This document shows positions 42,570 to 52,518 of a stretch of DNA of 64,000 nt, one piece after another. The stretch is from JAWLDA01 sp041686855 (GTDB taxonomy: Bacteria > Bacillota > Limnochordia > DTU080 > RSA5). A program made the translations under genes and the position numbers. The stretch lies in the NCBI GenBank assembly GCA_041686855.1, contig JAWLDA010000005.1, forward strand, positions 124,001 through 188,000. Reading direction: 5' to 3'. How positions within the stretch are numbered: the stretch's first letter is position 1; the number at the start of each line of letters is the position of its first letter. Under the pieces are notes generated by a model. It saw nothing but the letters and a program-made list of their open reading frames with translations, was not told the DNA's origin and made no database searches.

Positions 42570-44266
42570 GATTGCCCTCGTCCTCTCTTTGGTTCGCGGC
42601 GAATCACCTTTGTACCCACTTCAAGGAGAAGGAAACACCCCGCCGTCACGGCGATGAGGAAGACCGCCATCGCGCTGGCAGCCCCAAAGTCGCGCGCAGC
42701 CAACAGCCGGTAGATGCTCACCGGCATTGTAACCGTCTGGGGAGCCGCCAACATCATCGTCGCGCTCATCTCGCTGAGGCTGAGCGCAAAGGCGAAGGCA
42801 AAGGCGACGACAAGGCTCCTGGCCAACAGCGGTAGTTCGACGTCAAGGAACGCTCTCGATCTCGACGCTCCGAGCGTCCGGGCCGCTTCGGTGAGCCGCA
42901 CATCGACGGTCTCAAACGTAGGGCGCAAGCTCCGCAGCACAAACGGGAAAGCGAGTACCGCGTGGGCGAATACAATGCGGGCGTCTGGAGGCATGGCCCC
43001 CAGTGGCGGTTGTCGAGAGGCGATGAGGAACCCGTATCCGAGGGCAACCGATGAGATGACAAGTGGCGCCATAGCCAGCGTCTCCAAGGCGGGGCGGCGC
43101 CGACGTGCACCTCGTGTGAGCCCGTATGTAAAGGAGGCGCCGACGACCAGCGCGATTGCCCCCGCCCATAAGCCGTAGCGCAGACTATTGCCGATCGCGC
43201 TCAAGGATGCGCTGCCGATGTGGGCGTTGTGACCGACCGAGATGAGGCGGGCGTACGCTGCGAGGCTCGGTTGACCGTGCGTATCGGTGAATGAGTCGAT
43301 CGCCACACTGGCCATGGGACCGAGAAAAAGGAGAGCGGCAGCGCCGACAAAGAGCCAAAGGGGCGTCTGTTTGACGAACGAGATAAAAGGGTGCGCTCGA
43401 TCTAACAAGGGGCGGCGGGCCGCGTCCGTTCGTGTAACGGTAAAGGAGGCCGCCCGACCCTGGGCGCGCAAAAGGAAGTAAGCAAAACAAAGCGAGATGA
43501 CAGCTTGGAGTGCTGCCAAAGCTGCGCCCATCTCTCGATCCCACAGGACGCGCATCTGGGTGTATATCTCCACTTCTATTGTGGAGAAGCGTGCGCCGCC
43601 CAACGCCAAGACGATGGGAAAACTGAGGAACGAAAAGATGAACGCAAGAATCGCTCCGCTAAGGACCGCCGGGAGGATGGCGGGCAAGGTGACGTCGCGC
43701 CACACCCCCCAAGGGGAGGCGCCGAGCGATCTGGCGCTCTCTTGAAGCCGGGGGTCGAGCTGTTCCCACGCGGACTGCGTGGTGCGAGCGACGATCGGCG
43801 CGTTGTAAAATGCATGCGCCAGAAGGATCGCCCAGAGAGAGTGCAGGAGCTGCACGCGAACGCCGAAGAGACTTTCAAACCCTTGGTTGAGCCAGCCGTT
43901 AGCCCCAAACATGAGAAGAAAGCCCAGCGCGACGGTGATGCTGGGGAGGACAAACGGCACTATCGTGAGCGCCGACAGCAGGCTGTGCCCCAAAAAGCGG
44001 CGTCGGGCGAGGACGTAGGCCATCGGCAGGCCGATGAGCGTGCTCAAGGCGCTGGAGAGGAACGCTTGCCACACCGTGAACCGGACGAGACGCTGTATGT
44101 ACGGATCGGCGAGGAGAGCGCCGATCCGTTCGAGCGTGAATAGGCCTTCGGGGGAGCGGAGCCCGCCCTGGAGCACACTTCCGATTGGAATGTAAAAGAA
44201 GAGCGCCAGGAAGAGGGCGGGCACCCCCAACAACAACCAGTTCAACGGGTGATTTCCGTCGCCCAC
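42566..44266 (-). CDS. thiP: thiamine ABC transporter permease (ThiP-like, two fused permease domains)
   Basis: 566 aa with about twelve membrane helices. Two BPD_transp_1 domains are fused, each with an EAA-type loop (ARSLGASPWGVWRDVTLP and AARTLGASRSRAFLDVELP) that docks on the ATPase. This double-length form is typical of ThiP and FbpB iron/thiamine permeases. The start overlaps thiB by 25 bp and the end overlaps thiQ by 4 bp, giving tight coupling. Confidence 0.9.
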   Translation of the reverse strand: MGDGNHPLNWLLLGVPALFLALFFYIPIGSVLQGGLRSPEGLFTLERIGALLADPYIQRLVRFTVWQAFLSSALSTLIGLPMAYVLARRRFLGHSLLSALTIVPFVLPSITVALGFLLMFGANGWLNQGFESLFGVRVQLLHSLWAILLAHAFYNAPIVARTTQSAWEQLDPRLQESARSLGASPWGVWRDVTLPAILPAVLSGAILAFIFSFLSFPIVLALGGARFSTIEVEIYTQMRVLWDREMGAALAALQAVISLCFAYFLLRAQGRAASFTVTRTDAARRPLLDRAHPFISFVKQTPLWLFVGAAALLFLGPMASVAIDSFTDTHGQPSLAAYARLISVGHNAHIGSASLSAIGNSLRYGLWAGAIALVVGASFTYGLTRGARRRRPALETLAMAPLVISSVALGYGFLIASRQPPLGAMPPDARIVFAHAVLAFPFVLRSLRPTFETVDVRLTEAARTLGASRSRAFLDVELPLLARSLVVAFAFAFALSLSEMSATMMLAAPQTVTMPVSIYRLLAARDFGAASAMAVFLIAVTAGCFLLLEVGTKVIRREPKRGRGQS

Positions 44267-45282
44267 TGCCTGAGCCAGCGAGCTTCATTCTCCGCGATGT
44301 GGGATGGGTCCAGGTGGACGGCGCTCTCGGGGACGATGGCGTGCTCTTGCCACTCATCGGGCAGCGGTGTCGCCTGATTGACCGGGAACATCCAGTTGGT
44401 CGTTGGGATTTGGGCTTGGACTTCCACGGAGAGCAGATAGTCTAGAAAGGCGTGAGCAAGGTCGGGCACGTCGGTGCCTACGACAATGCCGGCCCCTTCT
44501 ATCTGACGGTATCCCTCGCCGTCGGGCGTGATCACTTGATGACGGTCACTGTCGGAGTACATGACGCTGTACGCCGTATCGGTCGAGTAGGAGATAATGA
44601 TGGGCGCTTCGCCGGCCTCGAAGTGTTGGTACGCAGCCGACCAGCCTCCAGCGACCGTCAGCAGGTTGGGTGCGAGCTTCCGCCAGTAGTCGGTGAATCC
44701 GGGATCTCCGTACCGCGCAATCGTCCACATGAGGAACGCGTGGCCGACCGACGACGTGCGGGCGTCAATGGCGATGATCTTCCCTTTGTAGCGCGGGTCG
44801 GTTAAGTTGTCGAGGCTCGTCGGCACGTCTGCCGGGTCGAGCGCCTCCTTATTGTAGACAAGCGTGATGTAACCGCGGTCCAACGGGACGACGTGTCCGG
44901 TCTGGTCGAACTGCAGATCCGTCGGCACGTGGGCGAGGTTTGGTATGAGATCCGTGTCGAGCGGAGTGAACACTTGTCGGGCGAGCGCTCTGGGCAGCTG
45001 GGTGTCGCTGATTCCCACGAAGAGGTCGGCCGTCGTGGAGCCGACCTCAAGCTCGCTAACGAGCTTAGCCAAGGCTTCGCCGCTACTTCCTGGGGCGACG
45101 AAGACCACATCGACCCCTGGATGAGCTTCTTCAAAGGCGGACTCGATGGAGTTGGCTGGACCCCAAGAGACAAACGAATCGTAGGTGTAGACGACGAGTT
45201 CCCGAGCGGAAGCCGATGCGGTGAGTGCCCCGGCGATAAACAGAGCGGTGATCGCCAAGACGAGACGGGTGAATCGTGGCAT
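44242..45282 (-). CDS. thiB: thiamine-binding protein (ThiB/TbpA-like)
   Basis: 346 aa. Signal peptide at about 5-27 (ITALFIAGALTASASA), then ELVVYTYDSFVSWG, the typical start of mature ThiB. A class II solute-binding fold follows (RGYITLVYNKEAL, GGWSAAYQHFEAGEAPIIISY). It delivers thiamine or its phosphates to ThiPQ. ATG 45282 has GGGGG upstream, inside the TPP riboswitch expression platform. Confidence 0.92.
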   Translation of the reverse strand: MPRFTRLVLAITALFIAGALTASASARELVVYTYDSFVSWGPANSIESAFEEAHPGVDVVFVAPGSSGEALAKLVSELEVGSTTADLFVGISDTQLPRALARQVFTPLDTDLIPNLAHVPTDLQFDQTGHVVPLDRGYITLVYNKEALDPADVPTSLDNLTDPRYKGKIIAIDARTSSVGHAFLMWTIARYGDPGFTDYWRKLAPNLLTVAGGWSAAYQHFEAGEAPIIISYSTDTAYSVMYSDSDRHQVITPDGEGYRQIEGAGIVVGTDVPDLAHAFLDYLLSVEVQAQIPTTNWMFPVNQATPLPDEWQEHAIVPESAVHLDPSHIAENEARWLRQWATEITR

Positions 45283-45292
45283 ACCAAAAGAA

Positions 45293-45324
45293 CCCCCTTG
45301 TTAATAGAGAGGGTCCGTGACGGG
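45293..45324 (-). promoter_or_regulatory. TPP riboswitch expression platform (predicted translational switch)
   Basis: On the RNA strand, CCCGTCACG (45324-45316) and ACCCTCTC (45314-45307) are perfect complements of aptamer segments CGTGACGGG (45406-45398) and GAGAGGGT (45395-45388). GGACCC (45316-45311) can alternatively pair with GGGTTC (45295-45290), which covers the thiB Shine-Dalgarno GGGGG. Mutually exclusive pairing is seen in sequence; the regulatory direction is inferred. Confidence 0.6.
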
Positions 45325-45331
45325 TAGACAT

Positions 45332-45418
45332 GAACTCTTCCTGCGCCGGTATTATCCGGATCAGGTGCTAGGGTCGGTGGTCGCTCCACCCTCTCAGCCC
45401 GTCACGAGCTCCCCTGAG
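45332..45418 (-). ncRNA. TPP riboswitch (THI element)
   Basis: The minus strand carries GGGCTGAGAGGGT and CCTGATCCGGATAATACCGGCGCAGGAA-type boxes that define the thiamine-pyrophosphate aptamer. It lies 50 nt upstream of thiB and no intrinsic terminator follows, suggesting translational control of thiBPQ. Confidence 0.95.
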
Positions 45419-45488
45419 TCACAGCTACACTCTACCAAATAAAGAAGGGAGAATCAATCCATGCAAAGGCTTCCACGTCGGGCCCAGG

Positions 45489-46778
45489 TTACAACTCTCC
45501 GTAGGCTCGGGCGAGGAGCTCGATTGGGTGAATCACTTCGATCTCCTTCCCTTTCGCCCTCAGCCCCTTGGCGATCTGCATGAGGCAGCCGGGATTGCCG
45601 GTTGCCACCACCTTGGCCTCGGTCTCCTCAATCGCTTCCATCTTGCGCTCGAGCAACCGCTCCGCCATCTCCGGTTGCAAGATGTTGTACAACCCGGCGC
45701 TGCCGCAGCACACTTCAGACTCCCGGATGTCGACGAGTTCCAGATCGGGAATCTGGCGGAGCAACTCTCTTGGCTCGCTACGGACACCCTGCCCGTGGGC
45801 GAGGTGGCAGGCGTCATGGTAGGCGACGCGCATAGGAATAGGCTTTTTAAACGGAGCCAAATCGATCTTGGACAAAAAGACGGAGATGTCCATCGACTTG
45901 GCGCTAAACGTCCTGGCCGTCTCGGCGTGTTCCGGGTCGTCGGCTAAGACGTGACCGTACTCCTTGAGGGTCGAGCCGCAGCCGGCGGCGTTTGAGATCA
46001 CCGCGTCGACGCTGTCGAGGTCAAAGACTTCGAAGTTATTGCGGGCAAACTCACGGGTCGTATCTGGGGCGCCGGAGTGCAGGTGCAGCGCACCGCAACA
46101 CCCTTGCTCCTTGGGGATGACCACTTCGCAGCCGGATTGCGCCAACACGCGCGCGGTCGCCCAGTTGGTTCTGGCAAACATTTGGCTCGCCACACAGCCG
46201 GTGAGGAGCGCGACTCGGTACTTCCGTTCGCCGACGGCCGGCACGACCTCCGGGAGGCGGTACGTCCGCGGCGAGGGGAAATCGGGCAGGATCTCCACCA
46301 TGCGCCGAAGGTCCCCCGGTAGTATCGAAGCAAGTCGCCGGGCCAAGGGACCCAAGACGCGCACCGGAGCGAGCGCCCACTTGAGCCGGGACGGATAAGG
46401 GAAGAGACGATCTCTCAAGATCCCCATGATGAGGCGGTCGCGCAAGGGGCGTTTCACCTCTTGGGCGATGTCGGTGCGAGCCGCTTCGAGCAACTCGGCG
46501 TATTTGACGCCGGAAGGACAGGCAGTCTCGCACGCCCTGCACTCGAGGCACAGGTCGAGGTGGGCGACGACGTCCTTGGTCCAGTCAATCCGTCCCTCAG
46601 CGACGCCGCGCATCAGGTGGATGCGTCCCCGTGGACTGTCTAACTCCGAGCCGAGCTCCAAGTAAGTGGGACATGCCGAGGTGCACAGTCCGCAGTGAAT
46701 GCACGTCTGCAGGTCCTCCATCGGTATACTCGTTCGATTTCCCTGCTTGGCAGGGGTCAGGCTCTGTGGTGTGGCCAC
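45489..46778 (-). CDS. glcF: glycolate oxidase iron-sulfur subunit GlcF
   Basis: 429 aa. Two ferredoxin-type [4Fe-4S] motifs (CIHCGLCTSACPTY; CLECRACETACPSG) are followed by two CCG domains (GCCGALHLHSG; VCCGSAGLYN). It passes electrons from the flavoprotein subunits to the quinone pool. Last gene of glcDEF, 42 bp after glcE. Confidence 0.92.
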   Translation of the reverse strand: MATPQSLTPAKQGNRTSIPMEDLQTCIHCGLCTSACPTYLELGSELDSPRGRIHLMRGVAEGRIDWTKDVVAHLDLCLECRACETACPSGVKYAELLEAARTDIAQEVKRPLRDRLIMGILRDRLFPYPSRLKWALAPVRVLGPLARRLASILPGDLRRMVEILPDFPSPRTYRLPEVVPAVGERKYRVALLTGCVASQMFARTNWATARVLAQSGCEVVIPKEQGCCGALHLHSGAPDTTREFARNNFEVFDLDSVDAVISNAAGCGSTLKEYGHVLADDPEHAETARTFSAKSMDISVFLSKIDLAPFKKPIPMRVAYHDACHLAHGQGVRSEPRELLRQIPDLELVDIRESEVCCGSAGLYNILQPEMAERLLERKMEAIEETEAKVVATGNPGCLMQIAKGLRAKGKEIEVIHPIELLARAYGEL

Positions 46779-46820
46779 GTTAGCCTACCTCCTTCGGGAA
46801 TCTCCCACGCTCAATAACCA

Positions 46821-48251
46821 TTAAATGCCGCCTACAAACCGGCCGGGACTCAACACGCGCTTTGGATCCATCCGCTCTTTGACAGCCTGGTGCAAAAAGA
46901 AGTCGTCGCCCGGCGGACCCCATACGTCGACCCGGCTCTTCACTAGATTGGGAGCCCTCTCTACAATTAGGCGCCCGCCGACGGCTCGCGCTTGCTCTCG
47001 CCATGCGCTAATGCGTTGCACTGCGCCTTCGACACCGTCTGACTGGGCGGTCGGCTTCCAGTGAAAGCGCACAATTCCCGAGCCAACGTGTGCCGCAAAG
47101 CGAAGGGACTCTCCCTCCGAACCGCTCTGCGCAAGGCCCTCGAGAAAGGCGTACAATTCCGTGTCCGGCGTGTGAACTCGGCAGGTGAGGCTTCCCGCAT
47201 CCGGGTCCCCTTTGTGCACGTCAATGACATGGGGGTAGACGCTCTCCCAGCCTGCCCGGACGGTCTTGGGCGCTGAGTGTCCGTTGTGCGTCGTCTTAAG
47301 GGTGCGCTCAGCCGTCTCCAACTGCCATGCGACGTCTTCAGGCGTCCCCACGAACCCAACTGCCAAAACGAAAGAGACGTCGCTGCCGAGGGGTTCGAGG
47401 TGTTGTAGCAACTTAGCGACCGGCTTTGCTGGCGCGCCCACTTGGGCGTCGCCGAAGGCGACGGGACCGACCAGCTCCAAGAAAGCTGGCTGAACGCCGG
47501 AGGCTAACAGCCGTCGAACCTCTTTCTGCGCTGCCTTGGCATCGCGACACGTCGCCAAGAACGCCTGGCGTGTGCGGGCAAGCGGCTGCACTTTAAAGGT
47601 AGCCTCTACGATCACCGCCAGTGTGCCCATTGAGCCTGAATAAAGGCGGCCGAGCTCGTATCCGCTGACGTTTTTGACCACTCGACCACCAGCTTTGGTC
47701 ACCCTTCCGTCAGCAGTGACGACGGTGACGCCTAGGAGCGAGTCGGCGATGGTCCGAAAGCTAAAGCGATGGGGGCCAAAAGCCCTCGTGGCCAAGATGC
47801 CTCCGATCGTGGCCTCGGGTCCGATTGGAGGGTCGACTGGCAAGAATTGCCCTGACCTACGCAGTGCCGCCTGCAGTTCGACCAGCGGCAATCCCGCCTC
47901 AACCGTGACGGTCATATCGGCCGGCTCGTGTGCGACGATCTGCTTGAGGAGCTCAAGGCTGAGCACGATGTCGACGCGCTCGGGCACGTTCCCCAGACCA
48001 AGTTGCGTCCCACCGCCCCTTGGAAAGACGGTGAGGCCGTTGGCTCCGGCGAACTGGAGCACCGCCGCCACCTCCTCCGCCGAGCTGGGGAAGACGACTG
48101 CCTGGGGCGCTACTTCGTCGATGGCGTACTCTGCCGCCTCGTCGCCCTGTAGGAGCCGAGTCCCGTCTGCGATCGTCGGTAACTGGGCGATGGCCGCTGC
48201 GATGTCGGCGGTCGGTTCCGCGTTTGGGCTCTCCTTTAGTGCGTCGCTCAT
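46821..48251 (-). CDS. glcE: glycolate oxidase FAD-binding subunit GlcE
   Basis: 476 aa. FAD_binding_4 (PCMH) domain with FPRGGGTQLGLGN and GGILATRAFGPHRF, and a FAD-oxidase C-terminal domain. At 476 aa it is longer than the ~350-aa E. coli GlcE, nearer to full FAD-linked oxidases. GAAGGAG lies 10 nt before ATG 48251. It partners GlcD and GlcF. Confidence 0.88.
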   Translation of the reverse strand: MSDALKESPNAEPTADIAAAIAQLPTIADGTRLLQGDEAAEYAIDEVAPQAVVFPSSAEEVAAVLQFAGANGLTVFPRGGGTQLGLGNVPERVDIVLSLELLKQIVAHEPADMTVTVEAGLPLVELQAALRRSGQFLPVDPPIGPEATIGGILATRAFGPHRFSFRTIADSLLGVTVVTADGRVTKAGGRVVKNVSGYELGRLYSGSMGTLAVIVEATFKVQPLARTRQAFLATCRDAKAAQKEVRRLLASGVQPAFLELVGPVAFGDAQVGAPAKPVAKLLQHLEPLGSDVSFVLAVGFVGTPEDVAWQLETAERTLKTTHNGHSAPKTVRAGWESVYPHVIDVHKGDPDAGSLTCRVHTPDTELYAFLEGLAQSGSEGESLRFAAHVGSGIVRFHWKPTAQSDGVEGAVQRISAWREQARAVGGRLIVERAPNLVKSRVDVWGPPGDDFFLHQAVKERMDPKRVLSPGRFVGGI

Positions 48252-48305
48252 CCTCGCTTAAACTCCTTCAAAAGCGTCGATATCCTATACCGGTCCCACT
48301 CCGGT

Positions 48306-49742
48306 CTACGCCGGCGCCTTGGACCGGGGACGCTTGATCTCGATACACCCCTTGGACGTCGGGAACAACTTGCCAGGGTTGCAACGGTTCTCCGGATCGA
48401 AGGCCGTGCGCAGGCGAGTCATCACCTCGAGGTCATCAGCAGAGAACATGCGGGCCATATGCTCCACTTTCTCGATGCCGACCCCGTGCTCACCGGTGAC
48501 GGAGCCGCCCAAATCGATACAGGCGTTGAGAATGTCATCGGACGCCTTGAGCACGCGCTCCACCTGGCTGGGATCGTTCTCGTCGTACAAGATGATCGGA
48601 TGAATGTTCCCATCCCCGGCGTGAAAGACGTTAGCCACCCTCAGTTGGTACTTCATTCCCACGTCGGCGACGATTTGAAGAATCTCCGGCAATTTGGTGC
48701 GGGGGACGACCCCATCTTGCGTAACGTAACTCGAAGAGAGGCGCCCGATCGCTCCAAAGGCACGCTTGCGCGACGACCACAGTGCCTTGCGTTCGGCCTC
48801 GGTCTGTGCTTGGCGGATCTCGCGGGCTTTGCCGTCGCGGCAGATTGTCCGCACCTGCTCGGTGAGGGTGTCTATGCCGGCCTCTAAACCGTCGAGTTCA
48901 ATGATGACGACGGCAGCGGCGTCCAAGGGGAAGCCGAAGTGGTAGGCATCTTCGACCGCCTGAATGATGAGTTGATCCATCAGCTCGACCGCGGCCGGAA
49001 CGATCCCCTGGCGTATGATCTCCGAGACCGTATGGGTCGCGTCCTGTACGGAGTCAAAGACGGCAAGGAGTGTACGGTACGCCTGCGGCGAGCGCGTCAG
49101 GCGGACGGTGGCTTGAGTGACGAGGCCGAGCGTCCCCTCCGATCCGACGACGAAACCGGTGAGGTCGTAGCCGAAGGGATCTTCGGCCCGGCCACCCAGT
49201 TGCACCACCCGGCCGTCGGCCAGCACCATCTCCACGCCTAAAACGTGGTTGATCGTCACGCCATACTTAAGCGTGTGCGGACCGCCGGCGTTGGTCGAGA
49301 CGTTGCCGCCGATGGTACACGCTCCTTGACTCGACGGGTCAGGAGCGTAAAGGTACCCTTCTTTCTCGACGGCGTTGGTCACCCACACGTTGACCACGCC
49401 GGCCTCGATCACAGCCGTCCGGTTGGCGAGGTCGATCTCGCGAATCTGGCGCATGCGTGAAAGCCCCACGACGACGCCCCCTTCGACGGCAATCGTCGAT
49501 CCGGAGAGCGCCGTGCCGGCGCCCCGGGGAATGAAGGGCACCCCTGCTTTGTGCAAGAGAGCGAGGACTTGAGAGACTTCTTCGGTGTTGGCGGGGAGGA
49601 CCACCGCCTGCGGGGGTGTTCGCTCCAAAGTGTACGCATCGCACTCGTACACCAATAATTCCGATGGTTGCGAGAAGACGTGCTCCGCGCCGACGATGCC
49701 GCGCAACTCGTCTAAAAGTTGCGGCGTAACGGACCAACTCAC
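48306..49742 (-). CDS. glcD: glycolate oxidase subunit GlcD
   Basis: 478 aa FAD-linked oxidase: FIPRGAGTALSGSTIAVEGG in the FAD site, DPSSQGACTIGGNVSTNAGG, and the C-terminal SVTGEHGVGIEKV and NPGKLFP. It oxidises glycolate (or D-lactate-like 2-hydroxy acids) to the 2-oxo acid. GTG 49742 follows GAGGTGAG. It is the first of glcDEF, 133 bp after the Gfo/Idh gene on the same strand. Confidence 0.93.
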   Translation of the reverse strand: MSWSVTPQLLDELRGIVGAEHVFSQPSELLVYECDAYTLERTPPQAVVLPANTEEVSQVLALLHKAGVPFIPRGAGTALSGSTIAVEGGVVVGLSRMRQIREIDLANRTAVIEAGVVNVWVTNAVEKEGYLYAPDPSSQGACTIGGNVSTNAGGPHTLKYGVTINHVLGVEMVLADGRVVQLGGRAEDPFGYDLTGFVVGSEGTLGLVTQATVRLTRSPQAYRTLLAVFDSVQDATHTVSEIIRQGIVPAAVELMDQLIIQAVEDAYHFGFPLDAAAVVIIELDGLEAGIDTLTEQVRTICRDGKAREIRQAQTEAERKALWSSRKRAFGAIGRLSSSYVTQDGVVPRTKLPEILQIVADVGMKYQLRVANVFHAGDGNIHPIILYDENDPSQVERVLKASDDILNACIDLGGSVTGEHGVGIEKVEHMARMFSADDLEVMTRLRTAFDPENRCNPGKLFPTSKGCIEIKRPRSKAPA

Positions 49743-49875
49743 TAAGACTCACCTCATCACATCTCGAAAGACCTGCGCATCTCTATCGTTATCGCTATTT
49801 TCTTGTCTCTATTCTAACATGCAAACTCGACTCGCGCTCGGCCCTGTGAGGCGACCGAAAGGCATTCGTCCGTGT

Positions 49876-50853
49876 TTACAAAGAGACCGGTTTACCCCCG
49901 TTTTTGAGAGACTCGTCGGCGGCAAGGACGATGGCGAGAGTCTTGCTTGCGTCCGCATAGGGAGAGCGCACACGGCTGGGATCCCCGGCTTGTACCGCTT
50001 CGATAAAGGTCCGGTCGCAGTCGAAGCCGTGCTGATTCCCTAGCTGGCGCTCACGAGTCTCACCCTTTTCAAAGTAGGTGACACTCTTGCGCAGTCGATA
50101 CTCGACGCGCGCCTCACGCGTGTAAATCTCTAACCCTGACTTGCCGGCAGGACCAGGCGCGAGGTAGCAGGCGGAGAAGACGGTTCCGACCGCTCCACTC
50201 TTTAACTTGAGAGTGACGGCAGAGGCGTCCTCGATATTGTAATTCTCCACGTGCTGCATCAGGCCGACGGCGGCGGTGGCGGAGACGCTTTCCACATCAC
50301 CGAGGAGGTAGCGGACGGAGTCAAAGATGTGGATCGTCTGCTCGACGTGTTGTCCACCCGACTGCTCCTTGCGGCGCCACCACGGCACTCCGGGCATGCT
50401 GCCGATCCACGAACCGTGGAAGAGTCCTATGTCCTTGTTATCGAGGTATGAGTGCAACTCGTCAAAGGTGTCTTGGTAACGATCTTGGAAACCAACGGCG
50501 GTGACGACGCCTGTGCGATCGACGGCCGCCTGTACCTTGCGCGTCAGATCCAGCGAGAGGGCGTGAGGCTTCTCGGTAAAGAACGGAATGCCCTGCTCAG
50601 CGGCGATCAACTCTTGATCCGTGTGGGCAAAGGGCGGCACGCAGACGAAAACCGCGTCAAAGCCGCCGGCCTCAAAGAGGTCGTGGTGATTCGAGTAAAC
50701 TTGCGCTCCGAGCGGCTCGGCGATTTGCTTGGCCTTCTCAACGTCGACGTCGGCGACGGCGACGACGTTGACATCATCCATCTGCTCTAGGTGTCTAAGA
50801 TGGTAGCGGGCGATTCCTCCCGCTCCAATCAGTGCAACGCTTGTTTTGGACAC
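49876..50853 (-). CDS. Gfo/Idh/MocA-family oxidoreductase
   Basis: 325 aa. N-terminal Rossmann domain with VALIGAGGIARYHLRHL, then FVCVPPFAHTDQE and the catalytic-lysine segment TEKPHAL. A C-terminal alpha/beta domain follows. NAD(P)-dependent oxidation of a sugar or polyol is usual. GTG 50853 is chosen (GGAAGGAG upstream); the frame extends further but without support. It is divergent from the aldehyde dehydrogenase and upstream of glcDEF. Confidence 0.85.
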   Translation of the reverse strand: MSKTSVALIGAGGIARYHLRHLEQMDDVNVVAVADVDVEKAKQIAEPLGAQVYSNHHDLFEAGGFDAVFVCVPPFAHTDQELIAAEQGIPFFTEKPHALSLDLTRKVQAAVDRTGVVTAVGFQDRYQDTFDELHSYLDNKDIGLFHGSWIGSMPGVPWWRRKEQSGGQHVEQTIHIFDSVRYLLGDVESVSATAAVGLMQHVENYNIEDASAVTLKLKSGAVGTVFSACYLAPGPAGKSGLEIYTREARVEYRLRKSVTYFEKGETRERQLGNQHGFDCDRTFIEAVQAGDPSRVRSPYADASKTLAIVLAADESLKNGGKPVSL

Positions 50854-51070
50854 ACGTGTGGCTCCTTCCACTCGCTTGAAAATTGGTACCCCTACTCTTT
50901 TCGAAGGGGCCGATTCGCCTACCTCTTTTATAAGTCCGAATTCATGCACCAGTTTTGTGCCTATTTGGCAACTCAGGTCACAGGGTTTGGCCCGGCAGGG
51001 AGAAGCTTAAGAGGTGAGGAAATTCGTAACTCCTTGAACTTCGCTTAAACGGATGACGTAAGGGGATGAC

Positions 51071-52489
51071 GTGCCTTTGAAGATGTACATTGGAGAAGCG
51101 TGGATCGACAAGTCCGAAAAGATCGAAGTCCGCAACCCGTACGACGGTAGCGTGATTGATACGGTCCCAAAGGCGGACGCGGACGACGTAGAGATGACGC
51201 TGGCTACGGCAGTACGTGGCGCGGCGGCGATGCGCGAAGTGACGGCGTACGAGCGGGCGCAGATCCTTTTCCGTCTTGCCGATTTCATTCTCCGGGATGC
51301 CGAAGAGCTGGCCCGTACGATCTCAATGGAGGAAGGGAAGGCGCTGACCGAGGCTCGCACAGAAGTGACCCGAGCCGCCGAAATCGTGCAACTCTCGGGT
51401 GAAGAGGCCAAGCGCTTGTACGGAGAGACCATTCCGCTCGACGCCTCTCCCGGAACGCGCAACAAGATGGGCTTCACCATGCGGGTCCCGTGCGGCGTGG
51501 TGGTGGCGATCTGTCCGTTCAACTTCCCCCTTCACCTGGTCGTCCACAAGTTGGGCCCGGCGTTGGCCGGCGGCAACGCCGTGATCGTGAAGCCGGCCTC
51601 AGACACACCCTTGTCCGCGCTCAAGGTGACCCAGTTGGCGCTCGAGGCCGGTGTCCCGCCTGCAGCGGTCCAATGTATTACGGGGAGCGGCCGCAACGTG
51701 GGCGAGGCGCTTTGTGCGGACCCGCGCGTCCGCAAGATCTCCTTTACCGGCAGTCGCGACGTGGGCGAGGCGATCACGCGGGCGGCCGGCATCAAAAAAG
51801 TGACCATGGAGCTCGGCTCCAACTCTCCGTTGATTGTCATGGAAGACGCCGACCTCGACCGTGTGGCCGAACTGGCCGCCATGACGGGGTATGCCAATGC
51901 CGGGCAGGTGTGCATCTCGACTCAGCGGGTGCTCGTCGCTGCAAACGTTCACGACGCGTTTGTCGATTTAGTGCAAGAGAAAGCCGGTGCGACACGGGTC
52001 GGCGATCCCTTGGACGAAGGGACCGGTATGGGGCCGATGGTACGTGAGTCGGACGCACAGCGCGTCGTCGAGTGGATCGACGAGGCCGTACAGGGCGGGG
52101 CGCGCCTTGTCGCGGGCGGCCGGCGGGAACGGGCGATGGTGACGCCGGCGGTATTGGCCGACGTTCCTCGAGAGAGCCGATTGATGCGTGAGGAGCTCTT
52201 TGGACCGGCGATTGCGATCGGAGCCTTCAGCGACATCGACGAAGCGATTCACATGGCCAACGATACCCAGTACGGACTGAGCGCCGGGATCTTCACCCGC
52301 AACATTGAGTGGGCTATGGCGTTTGTCAACCGAGTGGACGCGGGCAACCTCCACGTAAACTGGGGACCCCAGTGGCGCGCCGATCTAATGCCTTATGGCG
52401 GATTAAAAGAGAGCGGCTACGGTAAAGAGGGGCCCCGTTATGCCGTAGAGGAGATGACCGACAGCAAAATGGTGGTGATTCACCTTTAG
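51071..52489 (+). CDS. NAD(P)-dependent aldehyde dehydrogenase
   Basis: 472 aa ALDH. FNFPLHLVVHKLGPALA, ISFTGSRDVGEAI, active-site Glu in MELGSNSP and nucleophile Cys in GQVCISTQRV are intact. Closest by motif to glyceraldehyde/lactaldehyde/succinate-semialdehyde-type dehydrogenases; the exact aldehyde is unknown. GTG 51071 is used with GGGGATGAC upstream. With the GlcDEF operon it could oxidise glycolaldehyde or lactaldehyde to the acid that GlcD uses, but this is inference. Confidence 0.87.
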   Translation: MPLKMYIGEAWIDKSEKIEVRNPYDGSVIDTVPKADADDVEMTLATAVRGAAAMREVTAYERAQILFRLADFILRDAEELARTISMEEGKALTEARTEVTRAAEIVQLSGEEAKRLYGETIPLDASPGTRNKMGFTMRVPCGVVVAICPFNFPLHLVVHKLGPALAGGNAVIVKPASDTPLSALKVTQLALEAGVPPAAVQCITGSGRNVGEALCADPRVRKISFTGSRDVGEAITRAAGIKKVTMELGSNSPLIVMEDADLDRVAELAAMTGYANAGQVCISTQRVLVAANVHDAFVDLVQEKAGATRVGDPLDEGTGMGPMVRESDAQRVVEWIDEAVQGGARLVAGGRRERAMVTPAVLADVPRESRLMREELFGPAIAIGAFSDIDEAIHMANDTQYGLSAGIFTRNIEWAMAFVNRVDAGNLHVNWGPQWRADLMPYGGLKESGYGKEGPRYAVEEMTDSKMVVIHL

Positions 52490-52518
52490 AACAGGTCCAC
52501 TATTGCTGCCTGCGGCCG

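Noticed and set aside
43505..44143. 212-aa plus-strand open frame
   Set aside because: Antisense shadow of thiP, which has full permease features and tight overlaps with thiB and thiQ.
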